Below the pieces are notes generated by a model, which was given only the letters and a program-made list of their open reading frames with translations, searched no databases and was not told the origin of the DNA. Of a stretch of 64,000 bases of DNA, positions 47,853-59,500 are shown piece by piece. How positions within the stretch are numbered: the stretch's first letter is position 1; each line of letters opens with the position of its first letter. The stretch is from assembly GCA_024760905.1 (NCBI GenBank), contig CM045732.1, forward strand, positions 55,604,496-55,668,495. The letters are read 5' to 3'. This stretch comes from Plotosus lineatus. Its lineage: Eukaryota > Chordata > Actinopteri > Siluriformes > Plotosidae. Position numbers and translations under genes: made by a program.

Positions 47853-50800
47853 ATGCTTGCTATAGGTAGGTCTTTGGCAGCTTTCATGTCTCAGAGACTG
47901 CATCAACCTTTGGATTGGACATTTCACTCCAGGTTAGTCCCTGGAACAGTAGGAAGGCTGGAGAGGAGTTTGGGATGTGGCCTCAGGTGCTGCATCCCAA
48001 ATGTTCTGTCCACCACCTTATCACATGAGTTCCACACACACTGCAAGAACAATCACACCATCACACCACTCAGTGATGCTTTATCTAATGGACTGCGCAA
48101 GGGAACCCAGCACAGATTAGTTTTTAACACCGAGCATGTCATGAGACTCGAAACATGGAAGAGACACAGCACATTTCAGTCCACCACATCAACCACCAAA
48201 TCTGTGCTGAAGCAAGCAGGCATACCTGGCAAGAAGACATTGAAGGGACCAAGGACAAAACAACCATCCAGAGTCAATCTGCCAGCCCCAGAAGAGGCAA
48301 GTTATTTATTCTGAGTTGGTTGGAATAAACCCGGAGTTACCATTGAGGAAAATTGTTCTTGATACCCTACTACCTCTTCACTGTATTCACTTACCTTGCT
48401 GTTTTTTTTCTTTTCCTTAACAGGATATGATGCAATGTGTTGCCTATGCAACTGCTGAACAGTACCACCTACCTACCCTCTGTCATGATCTAATAGCTAA
48501 TGGCTTTTCTGAAATAAGAGACTTGCCCAGAGGTTGGTTGAAATTTGCAGCATCACTTGCTTCTTCTGTTTCCCTTTGGGTGTTTACCTCTGTTTAGTGA
48601 TAATGCTGTAATCAATGGTATCGCTGCATGATGCATAAACATGGCTGACTTTTAAGTTATTTCTAGTAAAGCCCACCATCTGTGTCATGTTTAGATGCAT
48701 CTAATGTTCTGGTGATCGGAACAGAAATGGCAGCAAAACCAGATGACACTGCTATGATGTTTTTCTTCAGGTAAATTGCTTTGTTTTTTCACATTAGTGG
48801 CCTTTGCTCATATTTCACTTGTTATTTACTCTTATCTGCAAAGACTTTGAGTGGCTTCAGGTCGTCTTTCAAGCCAAACAGGAATCAAACCAGAGTCCAC
48901 GTCATTATCACTTAATATAAGGGTACTGTATGTTCCTGATTGGTTGAAATGAAAGCCTGCAGACACACTAGCCCTTGCTGATCAAGTTGAACATTCCTGT
49001 TTAATACTAATGAGTATTTTCTCTATAGGGAAGGCTCAGTGGTTTTCTGGAATGTTGATGAGAAAACTGTGAGTAAAAGTGTGCCAGGCTTCCTGCCTCA
49101 GTTTTTTTTTCTGGGTTGGATTCAAGTTTCATCTGAAAACTCCCTGTTGCATATATATATATATATGTCTGTATATTCATACAGTTTTAATTTTACAGAT
49201 AAAAAAGGTAATGCGGATATTGGAGCAGCATGAGATTCAGCCGTATGAGATAGCGTTGGTCCACTGGGAAAACGAAGAGATCAATTACTCAATAGAAGAG
49301 TATGTAATGACGGGTGAAGTTTTGAAGTTTACACACATTCAGCTGTTGTATTGAATGTCCTGGCTTATCATGGTATGTGTTTTTGTTACCATGCTTAGGG
49401 GGAATACAAAGCTCCATCGGGGAAACTTCATATTTAATAGTGATATGGACTGTGAGCGGGTCCTTCTGGAGAAATTTGCATTTTCTAATGCTCTGTCTCT
49501 CTCAGGTAGGCTTGAGTTTTATTCCCGCTGTTGTTGCACATGTTTTCAATATTACATTTTAATTTATAATATTCTAAAATAATTTTATCACAGTTAAACT
49601 GGCGATATGGGAGATCTCTCTGGATAACTTTGTTGAGTCTATTCAGCCTATCCCAGAGGTAGCCTCTTGTTCAGTGCACATTTATACATAAAGCAGTATC
49701 AGAAACTCTGAATATAACTGTGATGAAATTTATACCATACATCCATGTGACAAGAAACAAATTAATATTATTTTATGTAATATCTGAGTTATGTAACAAA
49801 TATTATACTCCCCAAACAGACATTGAAGTCTGGCAAGTCTGTTAACCTGTCCAGGGCAGAGGTCCTACAGAAAATAGGGGAACTGTTTGCTCTAAGGTAA
49901 GACGTTAGTGTAGAAAAACAAAACCTTCCTATCAAATCTGCAGTTAGTTGATGTTTTAATGATGTCATTTTACAGGCACTGCATCAATCTTAGTTCAGAT
50001 CTTCTCATTACTCCTGATTTCTACTGGGATAGAGAGGACCTGGAGCAACTATACGATAAGACCTGTCAGTTTCTCAGTATAAACCGTAGGGTCAAGGTAA
50101 TGAAGTGAGAGAAAAAAATTCGCATTTGTTATATTGCTTTTTGGTTCACACTTAATAAACACATGTATTAAATTTTATGGGCTCACAGCCTTCAGTTTCT
50201 AAATCTTATATGTACTCTGTATCCAGAGGACGATGTGTGATAATCACCTTGAGCGTTTTTTCTATTTATAGTGGTTTAATTTTAGCCATCTGCACTTGTA
50301 GATAAAATGGTTTCACAAAAAAATATCTTTTGTTAAATATTATGGTGGATCATTGATGCTTCGGAGTGGTTATAAAGCTTCCGGACATGCTAAAATATTC
50401 TGATCTGCCTGACACACACACACACACACACTTCTGTAGTTGACAGTATGACTTTGTGTAAGACTGGTAATGTATTCCTGTTGTGTTTTTTGTAGGTTGT
50501 AAATGAAAAGCTTCAGCACTGCACTGAACTGACAGACCTGATGAGGAATCATCTCAGTGAAAAGCACAGTCTCCGTCTGGAGTGGATGATTGTAATCCTG
50601 ATTACTATTGAGGTTAGTTATCATGTTTCTGTTGATTTAAATCCACAGATAACAGACTAAATACTTCTTCACAATTTTATTAATAATAAAATAAAATAAA
50701 ATTTATATGATGAATATGTTGAGAAAGGCACGCTGTCAAACAAGATTACAAAAAAAAACTAGTCGGAAATCATAATTGCAATAGTAACAAATATAATTAT

Positions 50801-51129
50801 AACATGTGTAACCTAAAGACGAAGCCTTTAAGAAACAGGGAAAGCATAAAGAAGCAAAACAATTTAAGGATTATAGGACAAATAAATGGACATTAAAGTG
50901 CAGGATTTATAACATGTAAAAGTACTCTGTTCGCCTCATCTTTTTTCTGGAAACAAACTTGACACATCATAACATAGCAGAAGGTAGATATCTATATATT
51001 TTTAACATTATTATGCTCATCATCTGTAATCCATAAACAAAGTTGCAACCAAGTGCCTGAATTAATTTAGCGGTAAATATTTTGTGCAATTTAAAGGTGA
51101 TGTTTGAACTCGCCCGTGTGATCTTTTGA
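47853..51129 (+). CDS. rmnd1: RMND1, mitochondrial DUF155-family protein
   Basis: RMND1 is a mitochondrial inner-membrane protein needed for mitochondrial translation, thought to anchor or stabilise mitoribosomes. Coding exons are 47853-48296, 48424-48532, 48695-48770, 49029-49068, 49199-49299, 49399-49505, 49594-49658, 49820-49896, 49976-50096, 50496-50612 and 51097-51129: 1,290 nt or 429 aa, against about 449 in human. The N-terminus is basic and Ser-rich with few acidic residues, consistent with a targeting peptide. The DUF155 core is clear: [71 protein letters not shown]. The C-terminus ([20 protein letters not shown]) is the predicted membrane helix. The first coding intron has a GC donor (GAG/GCAAGT). 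The ATG at 47853 is the first in the open frame after the acceptor. Confidence 0.95.
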
Positions 51130-51302
51130 GGACACAGACATCCCTAAAGGAAGATGTGACTGCCACTGTGAGATCAGCCAACCATGTTCTAGTGTTTGTT
51201 TCATTGTTCATCCAGGTACCCTGCATCTTTTTAAACCTCTCATGAGTGGCTTGCTGTCAGATTCACACTATGGTACCATATTGTGCTGTAATTTTTTAGA
51301 TA

Positions 51303-51308
51303 AATAAA
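51303..51308 (+). promoter_or_regulatory. Polyadenylation signal for rmnd1
   Basis: AATAAA about 175 bases after the rmnd1 stop codon, in a short 3' UTR without other features. Confidence 0.6.
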
Positions 51309-52768
51309 ATCCAATGTACAAATCTTTTTGGAAAAACTAATTTACTGACAAGATGATTGAAGGGGAAGGGCATTTTCCTAAATTAAAATTTTGCACTATT
51401 GTAGCCATAAATTGTGTTTGTTTTTACAAAAAGCTGTCCATCCATTTGACAAGCTTGCATATGGCTGTGCTCTTATTTTTAATTACAAGTACATTGATTA
51501 AACAACAACATTGAAATCCACTGACAATTCTATGTATTCTGTGATGTATGTTGTACATTCAGTCATATAATCTTAATTTGTCATAAAGCAAAGATCCAAG
51601 GGTCTCCAACATCAACATAATAGCTGTTCTGATAGACAGACTGGGTGACCAGCCCCTACTAGACATGCTAGTCTTAAGAGCGGTCTCATTCGCAACATTT
51701 CTTGGATTTGTTGTCCCAGGAAATGTGGGCTGCTGCCTATCACTGCACCTTCCCCAGGTTAATTCCACTGGGAAACAGTGCAATTACTTCATCACTTCAT
51801 GGCTTTGTTGAAAAGATTTGACATGCATGTACAGATGGGGTTTACTCTAATTCTGCAAAAACCTAATGAGTGACAGTTGTGCAGAGAGAAATGCCTTGTT
51901 GAAGAGGAGAGGCCAAAAGAGAATGATCAGACAGGATCAGGCTGACAGAAAGCTACAGTAACTCAAATAATAACTCTGTAAAATTGTGGTGAGCCAAAAG
52001 CACATACCTGCCAACTAGTCTGGTTTTGTCATAATGATTACTGTTTTCATTATCCGACTTCTGATTACGGTTGTATTAATAAAAATTACGTTCTTTAATA
52101 TAAAAATCATTCTAAAATTCAAAATAGTAACGAAAAAAAAAAAAAACCGCAAAACAAATTAATGAGAGCCGAGAACCGTATCGAAGTTTAGAAGAAAAGC
52201 GGCAGTGCATGCCGCTAATGTAACTTCCTGTAGGTGTATTGCACATGTGCGAGAGGTCATAATTTGATTTACATTGGACTTGTGAAGGAATTAGATGGGT
52301 CAGCTTTGTGTCGGTACGTTTTCGTAATGGAATCTGCCAGAGAAAATTTCAAAAATCACAATATGAAACCCAAATTAAATTAATTAAATCTATTTACAAT
52401 GTTTTCAGGGCATGGTGATATTGCCGTCTTCCAATTTCTGTATGTTTCAATTGTTTATTTTCAAACAATAGATTTAAAATTAAAAGTTGATTGTGTAATG
52501 TTCCCCCCTTTGTGGTTTTTGAAGATTATTATGCATGCCATAATTGCTGAGGGAAAAGGGTCAAAAGAAATGTGGACAATTTTGCACCGGTTTAGCCCAA
52601 AAGTTTGTCAACATTTGTCAAATGCATGGTTATGACCCAAAAAATTCTGAAAGGATATGGACCTGAAAGTTTGTCCTTGATCTTTTCCATCAGCATTTCT
52701 GCTTTGACAGTTTGAGAAAAAATGGATTGTGAAAGAAATATGAGGTTCTTCGCCACATTCCAACTTGA
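51309..52768. other. Intergenic DNA without recognisable genes
   Basis: AT-rich sequence between rmnd1 and the SINE-derived inverted repeat. Short open frames on both strands have no splice context or family resemblance. ZBTB2, which lies between RMND1 and AKAP12 in human, is not seen here. Confidence 0.5.
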
Positions 52769-53037
52769 TTTGTCTGTCTGTCTTCCTTTCGGCTTTTTCC
52801 CTTTTACTCAGGGTTCGCCACAGCGAATCATCTGATTCGCACGTTTGATTTGGCAGAGGTTTTTACGTCGGATGCCCTTCCTGTCACAACCCTTTTAGCA
52901 AGGGACAGAAACACGCTGACGACTTTGCAGCCTACTCTTTACGAAAGTCAGCAATGGTTCTTTTACATGCCTCACCGTAGACAGTGAGAGACATGGCCCG
53001 CCTTTGATAACCTAGTTAGCCGCACTGGGGACATTCT
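52769..53037 (-). repeat. SINE-A 3' part, left arm of an inverted pair
   Basis: Complement of the SINE-A body and tail (agtgcggctaactaggttat through ccgaaaggaagacagacaga). The head is missing. The pair arm at 53978-54240 stops at the same internal SINE position and shares the extra gacagaca sequence beyond the tail. Confidence 0.75.
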
Positions 53038-53977
53038 AACTTGATTTAATGCAAATAATCATTTAGCGTCGGGGGGGCTTCACCCCCTGAACCCCCCAAC
53101 AGGACTTTGTCCTTGACCTACTAGGGCCTGCGGCCCCTGGACCCTGGCTAGCTACTAGGCTTTTCAGGTTTCAAAAGTTGGCAGGCAGGAAAGTATCTCG
53201 GAATACAAACACGATGACCCTTGAGTTGTATGGACTACAACTACAGAATCCTTTGTATGCATCTTTTCATGGTCACAATTTATCTATGCCTTAAATTCAA
53301 GTGACTATATCACAGAAGAAAACCAGTCTGAGACCGATTTATTGAATACTGCAATGAGTTCAGTGTTCTTCAGTGGCCTTCCTAATCCGATCTGAAACCA
53401 GTAGAACTCATTCGGGACATGATAGAACCGAAGGTTCACAGAATGAAAATGCAACTGGAAAATCTGTAGTGATTGCACAGTGCAATCATGTAAACACAGA
53501 CCAGAATTTCACAGGAATGCCTCCAACATCTCATACAATCCACATCATCAGGAGCTTCTTTTAAATGTTATAATTATTTATATTAGCATTTTTATTTTAG
53601 TTGTGTACAGTGTGTGGTTCACTATCAGAAAAGTTTTAGTTGTGCTCTCCTGTATGGTGTATAAATGCTATTGTAGTGTGTTAAAAATGGGTTTCCCAGC
53701 AGGGTCACACCACTTCTGTTTCTCATCTCATTTCTTTACACCAACTGAAAATGTCACAATTCAGTTTTAGTGGAATGGCGCACCAGTATTGTTCTTTGCA
53801 GACTTCATCTGAATTTGAAAAAAGACTTCATCCGGATGCATTACGAACTGAGGATCTGTTCCGACATCTGTATTCACTTTTTTCAAGAACTAAGTCTACT
53901 AATTTGCCCAAGTTCCTGCCCCAGCAAATTCAGACTCGGCACAGTCTGTTAAATGTGAAAAGAATTTCCAAGCAATA
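53038..53977. other. Unique spacer between the inverted SINE arms
   Basis: About 940 bases. The left part has small GC-rich inverted segments (gggggcttcacccc, gggcctgcggcccc). The right part (about 53808-53977) is an exon-like open frame after a tttgcag, reading TSSEFEKRLHPDALRTEDLF. I do not recognise it, and it is cut off by the right SINE arm. Confidence 0.4.
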
Positions 53978-54240
53978 CCCAGTGCAGCTAACTGGGTTAT
54001 CAAAGGCGGGCCATGTCTCTCACTGTCTATGGTGTGAGGCATGTAAAGGAACCATTGCTGACATTCGTAAAGAGTAGGCTGCAAAGTCGTCAGCGTGTTT
54101 CTGTCCCTTGCTAAAAGGGTTGTGACAGGAAGGGCATCCGACGTAAAAACCTCTGCCAAATCAAATGTGCGAATCAGACGATTCGCTGTGGTGACTCCCG
54201 AGTAAAAGGGAAAAGCCGAAAGGAAGACAGACAGGCAGAC
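53978..54240 (+). repeat. SINE-A 3' part, right arm of an inverted pair
   Basis: Forward SINE-A body and tail from cagtgcagctaactgggtta to gccgaaaggaagacagacag, facing the 52769-53037 copy and nearly identical to it. Both share variants (gtcgtcagcgtg, aagggttgtgacagg) not seen in other copies in the window. Confidence 0.75.
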
Positions 54241-54308
54241 ATCATTTACTCACAGGATCTACGGGTCACTCTTGTATTTGCTACATATGCATCATCAAAA
54301 ATAGATTA

Positions 54309-54757
54309 CAGGGATCCCACACTTTCCGCGGTTAATTGGTACCGAGATCCCCATGTGACCATCGCAATCCGTGAACTTGTCCCCCCCCCTGACTGACATA
54401 TACGTACATGTATATGTGTATATAATATCAATAAATACATATTAAATGCTATAAATACTTATAATAACAATTAAACATTAAAAATAATGCATAAAATGTA
54501 AAAATATAAATTCACACACATACAGACAACAATGTAAGTAGTTTTGATGGGAGATTTTGGGTTGTTTTGTGTTGGTTGAGGGTTTTTTTTTTTGCATAAT
54601 TGTCCTTGTTTGTGTCACATTTTTCTTAATGTTTTCCCCCCCTATTCTTTCTTAATTTCCTTATTTTTTAATTCAATGAAAATTTATTTATTCATTTAAA
54701 AAATATATATGCACTGAAGGCTCATGAATTGAAGCGTGAAGTAGCGAGGGATCCCTG
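54309..54757. mobile_element. MITE with TA duplication
   Basis: Ends CAGGGATCCCACACTTTCCG and the complement of gaagtagcgagggatccctg, flanked by TA. About 450 bases, AT-rich, non-coding; Tc1/mariner or pogo type by the TA target. It terminates the unassigned open frame at 54696-55313. Confidence 0.75.
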
Positions 54758-55313
54758 TATATTGCTCTCCAGAACATTTATGTAAGACTTTGGTTTTCCA
54801 ATAAACACACAGGAACTGTGTCCAGGCCTTTTGATTCAGAACCTCACACCAACCCCGGATAATGCTAGTGGGATTTGCTGCCTCAGGGACAGGACAGCTT
54901 GAAATTGCTGATTCGACCACAAATTCTAGATAATCAAAGAATGCTTCAAAATAATGTGAGGCATCTGTCTTATGGGTAAAGTTGGACCAAAACAAAGAAA
55001 TGGAAGCTTGTGTCATGGCCTCGTCAAAGTCTACCTTTGAAAACTGTAGAAATGTTTTCAGAGGAGGGAAAAGGGCCGTACATCCAGGAAAACCCTCAAA
55101 CATCTTGAAACTGGTCAAACATCTCAGCAAGTCAATGTCAGAGACTTTTGCAAAGCAGTTATAAGAAGTTATTTCTGCTGAAGGGAACGCAATCCTAGCG
55201 TTTGGGTCTGAGGGTGAATTCAATTTCTCGACAAATCTATACTGTGTATTGATATTCACTAATGAATTATTGATAAAGCTAATTTTCCTTTTTGTTTTGT
55301 TTATCACTTTTAT
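54696..55313 (-). CDS. Unrecognised exon-like open frame
   Basis: I do not recognise this protein. The frame runs about 185 codons before entering a MITE (54309-54757), which supplies its last 20 or so codons and its stop. The body has ordinary amino-acid composition, with Trp, Cys and many aromatic residues, for example SLFWSNFTHKTDASHYFEAF and NPTSIIRGWCEVLNQKAWTQ, and no low complexity. On the minus strand a long T tract and a ccttcag acceptor precede it at 55314, as at a 3' terminal exon. No ATG lies near the acceptor and no upstream partner exon is evident before akap12. It may be the truncated last exon of an unknown gene, a gene relic, or a piece of an unknown transposon. Confidence 0.35.
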   Translation of the reverse strand: MKVINKTKRKISFINNSLVNINTQYRFVEKLNSPSDPNARIAFPSAEITSYNCFAKVSDIDLLRCLTSFKMFEGFPGCTALFPPLKTFLQFSKVDFDEAMTQASISLFWSNFTHKTDASHYFEAFFDYLEFVVESAISSCPVPEAANPTSIIRGWCEVLNQKAWTQFLCVYWKTKVLHKCSGEQYTGIPRYFTLQFMSLQCIYIF

Positions 55314-55364
55314 CTGAAGGCACTGATAAGCTTGTTCAAAGATGTAAAAAAAAAAAAAAAAAAT

Positions 55365-55896
55365 TACTTTTCATGATTTTAAAATACATTTGCTTAATGA
55401 AGCCATGGACTCTGGATCCTTAAATCATTTTTATTTAAATAAAATAAACACAATGTGGGTTAATCATTAAATATTAAAATAAATTTAACCATCCCAGGCA
55501 TTTTACCTACTTCAGAAGTAAGAAACAAACAAATAGTCAAAAATGACGATCAGGATTAATTTAATTTAGTCATACTATGAACATTAATTTGAAAGGAATA
55601 AAAGAAAAACTATTACGTATATTTTTGAGCAGTGAAATGTAACTTTCATGAAATTAAATAATTATGATTTTTGACAACAGCAGCCTTTTTCTGTATACAT
55701 TTTTAGTAAGCACTCAGATGTCAGAAAGAAAAAAAGAAATTACAATTTTGAATAATCAATAATGTTAGTCTCATAGTTTTGACTGAAATGTTTAATACAT
55801 ATCTAGTAATATGTTGGCTACAGGCAAATTGTGTACAATTTTAGCTTTGGTAACAACATTATACATTTAACTGTTACTTAAAAGTCTGTGAATTTA
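55365..55896. other. Intergenic DNA without recognisable feature
   Basis: AT-rich sequence between the unassigned open frame and a SINE. No exon, RNA or repeat family seen. Confidence 0.45.
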
Positions 55897-56190
55897 AGGG
55901 TGGCACGGTGGCATAAAGGTTAGCATGTCTGCCTCACAGTAAGAAGGTCCTGGGCTTGAGTTCCGGGCTTGCCAAGGGGTCTGTGTGGAGTTTTGCATGT
56001 TCCCCAAAAACCATGCACACTAGGCCAAGTGGCTAATTAAGTTAAATTAATTACTCCAAATTAACCATAGGTGTGAGAGTAAATGGTTGTGTGTTTGCTG
56101 ACCCTATGAAGAACTGGTGAGCTGTTCAGGGTGTACCCCACCTTCGCCCCGACCTTCCCTGTGACCCCAAATAATGATAAAAAAAAAGCT
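55897..56190 (+). repeat. SINE-B copy, best preserved
   Basis: Head GGGTGGCACGGTGGCATAAA, B-box region GGGCTTGAGTTCC, body gtgtggagttttgcatgttc, and tail gtgtaccccaccttcgcccc then gtgaccccaaataatgataa and an A tract. Forward orientation, opposite to akap12. Confidence 0.75.
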
Positions 56191-56391
56191 AATAAAATGA
56201 GTTATATAATCATGGCTTTGGTAAATTTAACCTGTTTTGTCTTTCCTATACAGTATTCCATTATTGCGTATACATGATCACTTGATCTATAACATTTCAC
56301 TAAATTGTGGCATAGTTGGACATGCATTGCACGCAGTCAATCTGCGGTCTTTGATATTGCCAGTGATTGTTAGCTGATTCTTTTATTCTTC

Positions 56392-56397
56392 ATTGGA
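56392..56397 (-). promoter_or_regulatory. Polyadenylation signal for akap12
   Basis: AATAAA on the minus strand about 125 bases after the akap12 stop codon. Confidence 0.5.
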
Positions 56398-56522
56398 ACT
56401 CATTCAAGCCTATAATAAAAATAGCTATTGTTGTTATTAAAATAAAGCTTCTGATTCACAATTTAATAATGTTTGTTTTTTAGTATTCAGAACATTATGT
56501 ACACTTTTAGCACTTACAGTCT

Positions 56523-59500
56523 TCACTTGTCACCGTGGCTCATGGGTGTGCCTTGCAAACCATCATTTGCTTTAGTATTGGAATACTCATCATCGCAAAT
56601 ATCAGTAGCATCCTCCCATACGTGATCATTTGTCCCTGGTAGGGATTCGACTAGCGTCACGACGGGTATCGAAACCTTAGCTAATCCTCCACTTGTTTCC
56701 TGAGGGTTATTAGAGTCCTCTCTGTGATTTGCGATTGAATTTTCTACATCCTGAGTTACCTGATGAATTATTTCTGTTATTTTTACTTCAATCTCAGTCA
56801 GTGGTGGTTGTTCAACTTTAATGCTATCTGCAGCTTGTGCACCACAAAGTCTTTCCTTTAATTCTGTCCCAGTGAATGGAATTTCCATTTTCTTTACTGC
56901 ACTGGTAACTGCCAGTGTCTCCACCACGGGGATAACACATGGTCTTTGGAGCTCTTCTGAAATCATTGATAGTGTTTGAACCACTAAGGTCACTGATGTG
57001 GTTGGTAGTTTTAAGCAAGATGGTATTTTGGGTTCTTCAGTAATCATTGTAAATACTGACGAACCCATGTCTTTCTTCGCTGATGCAAGTTCAAGCTCTG
57101 GTACTGCTGGTGTCACTTCTTTTGTGATCTGTTGAGTCACACCCTGTGCAAGTACCGAGTTTTCTTTTTCCGTGGTTACCTTTAAGGCATTAGCATCAAA
57201 TTCATTTGGTGTCTCAAGATTTGGTTCCTTTACTTCTTGGGCCAGTACAAACATTTCTGATTCGGGGATCAACTGGCCAGGAGCTGCATTTTGCATTGCT
57301 GGAAGGTCTGTTTCTGTTTTCTTCACTAGTGTTTTTATCACAGGATTTACTGTGTTTAGCTGAGCTTCACTGTCTCTAGTGGTCAAAACTATGGAGTCCA
57401 AATCTGTGTCTTCTTCTACTGAGCTTACAAGACAGGCTTGCACTTCTAAATTGTTTTCCACACATTTTCTGGCTACAGTTTCACTCTGACAAGCTGACGC
57501 CTCGACTATTTCTACATCCGGTACAGGGACTGTGTGTGATATTTCCTCCATTAGCATATTGGTTTCTAATTTTGATTCTGTCTCCTTAAATATAACTGGT
57601 TTATGGATACTGACATCCTCTTTTTCTGATACCTTCTTTAATATTGGTAAAAGGGCTGCTGTTTCTACTACAGAAGATTCTGTTTCTGTCTGTCTTCCTG
57701 AGATTTCAACAGGGGTTTCTTGTAGTGTCACCTCTACAGAAACGTGAGATTCGTTGACTGACTGCATAGCCGACTCACATTTATTTATTACTGATGCCAA
57801 ACCATGAGCTTGAATGTTATCAGAATTCACTGCTGATGTGACTACTGGTGTTTCTACTTGAAGCTGTGTCAGCAGCGAAGACACCAGGCCTGCTTCTTCT
57901 TGAGCCTCTGATGCTAAAATTATATCTTCCTTTGATTCTGTCACAGTTTCTGTCTTTGTTTGAAGTTCATGTTCTGCTTGTGTCAGTATCTCAGACTCTG
58001 ATTTATTTTCAGTCCCAATATGTGATTCTACCTCCAGCTCCATTGTGGTTGTGTTCTGCTGTACTCTCAGTGCTGCTGTCATTTCTAAGCTCTTTTCAAT
58101 GGCTGCTATTTCAGATACTACTTCTACTTCAACTTCAGCCATATCTGGATATACAAGGTTCTGTTCAACGCCCACAATCGTTTCAACCACATGATCACTT
58201 ACAATATCAAGACTTACTTGGTAAGTACTAGGTTTTATTGCCTGATTTACATATTTCGACTGTTCAATTTCTAAACCTTCCTGAAATCCAGCTTGATCTT
58301 TAGGAAGTATCTTCGTTACTTGCTCCATTGTGTTAATTGCGGCTCTATCTACATCTTCAAAGCGTTGTCCAGTTTCCACTAGCTGGTCAGATATATTACA
58401 TTCTGTTTCTGTTTCTTCTTCATATATAACTGGTGAAATGGCTTCAGTTATTTCAGCAGTGCCAGTTATTTGATTATTTTCCTTATAAGCTTCACGATTG
58501 GATGAAGTCTCTTCTGGTTTCCGGGATAAAATTTCTTTTTGTAACTGTTCAGTGCTGTGTTGAAGCTGAGTTTTCAGGGATGTCTTTACTGTCTCAATAG
58601 CTTCATGGTTTTCTGGAATGACTTCTGTTTCAACCTCAGGCTTTGCTGTTTTATTATCTTCCTGCTTCTCTGTTGAAAGTGTGTCAGAAACCACAGCTCG
58701 AGCATCCACACATTGGCTTTCAAACTTTTCTAAAGAACCTATTCTAGCTATACCAGTAAAGCACAGAGTTGTTTCTGGTTGCTCAGGTATATTAGACAAA
58801 ACTCCGGTTTCTTCTTCATATTTTAATGGCTCTGTGAACCTGCTTTCCAGCATTTTAACCACAGCTTCTGCCGTTTGATTTTTTTCCTCATAAAGCTCTT
58901 GACATTTAGGGAGTGGAGTAATGGTCTCTACACCTTCTTGTTCTGGAGTAATTTCAGGTTTACTTTCAAGCTTTTCAGTTTCTTTGTGTCCTTGTCCATT
59001 CACAAAACATTTGCCAAGCTCATCATCCCCACTCAGTCTTTCAGTCAACTTTATTCTTGATGCGTTTTCTTCTCTAGACCCTGGAGCTAACACTGTTGCT
59101 TGTGTATTTGCGATCACATTGGAAAACGAGGGTTGTGAAATTGACATTGAATTGTCCACTGTTGGTCCTTGAGTTCCATCCTTTGACACTTCTACATGGA
59201 CTCTGTGTTGCTCAGAGATAGCGGGTGGATTGTTGGTCTCCTTTCCTGTTTCAGTTGTATTAAGTGTGACCATGTATATTTCAGCAGCAGCAGCAGCAGT
59301 TTCTTTTGACTTACAATCTTCTGCAAGAATCATGTCTGTTTCTGTGTGCTCTTTTTCAAAGCCCAGAATAAGTTTCGACGTGTCTTCTGGCTTGTTAATT
59401 GCATGTTCTTCATTATTGGTGACTGCTACATCTAGAGGAACTTCTCTGAAAAACGTGCTTTCACTTTCTCTACCTTCTCTATCAGATACTGATTCTATAG

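Noticed and set aside
49039..49233. Open frames reading through rmnd1 intron 4
   Set aside because: Intron retention frame; the exons at 49029-49068 and 49199-49299 join in phase and match RMND1.
53060..53160. GC-rich small inverted repeats as a structured RNA
   Set aside because: Several short palindromic stretches are present but no consistent fold or conservation can be shown by eye.
57848..58231. Antisense open frames over akap12
   Set aside because: They are shadows caused by the biased codon use of the akap12 giant exon; no splice or start context.
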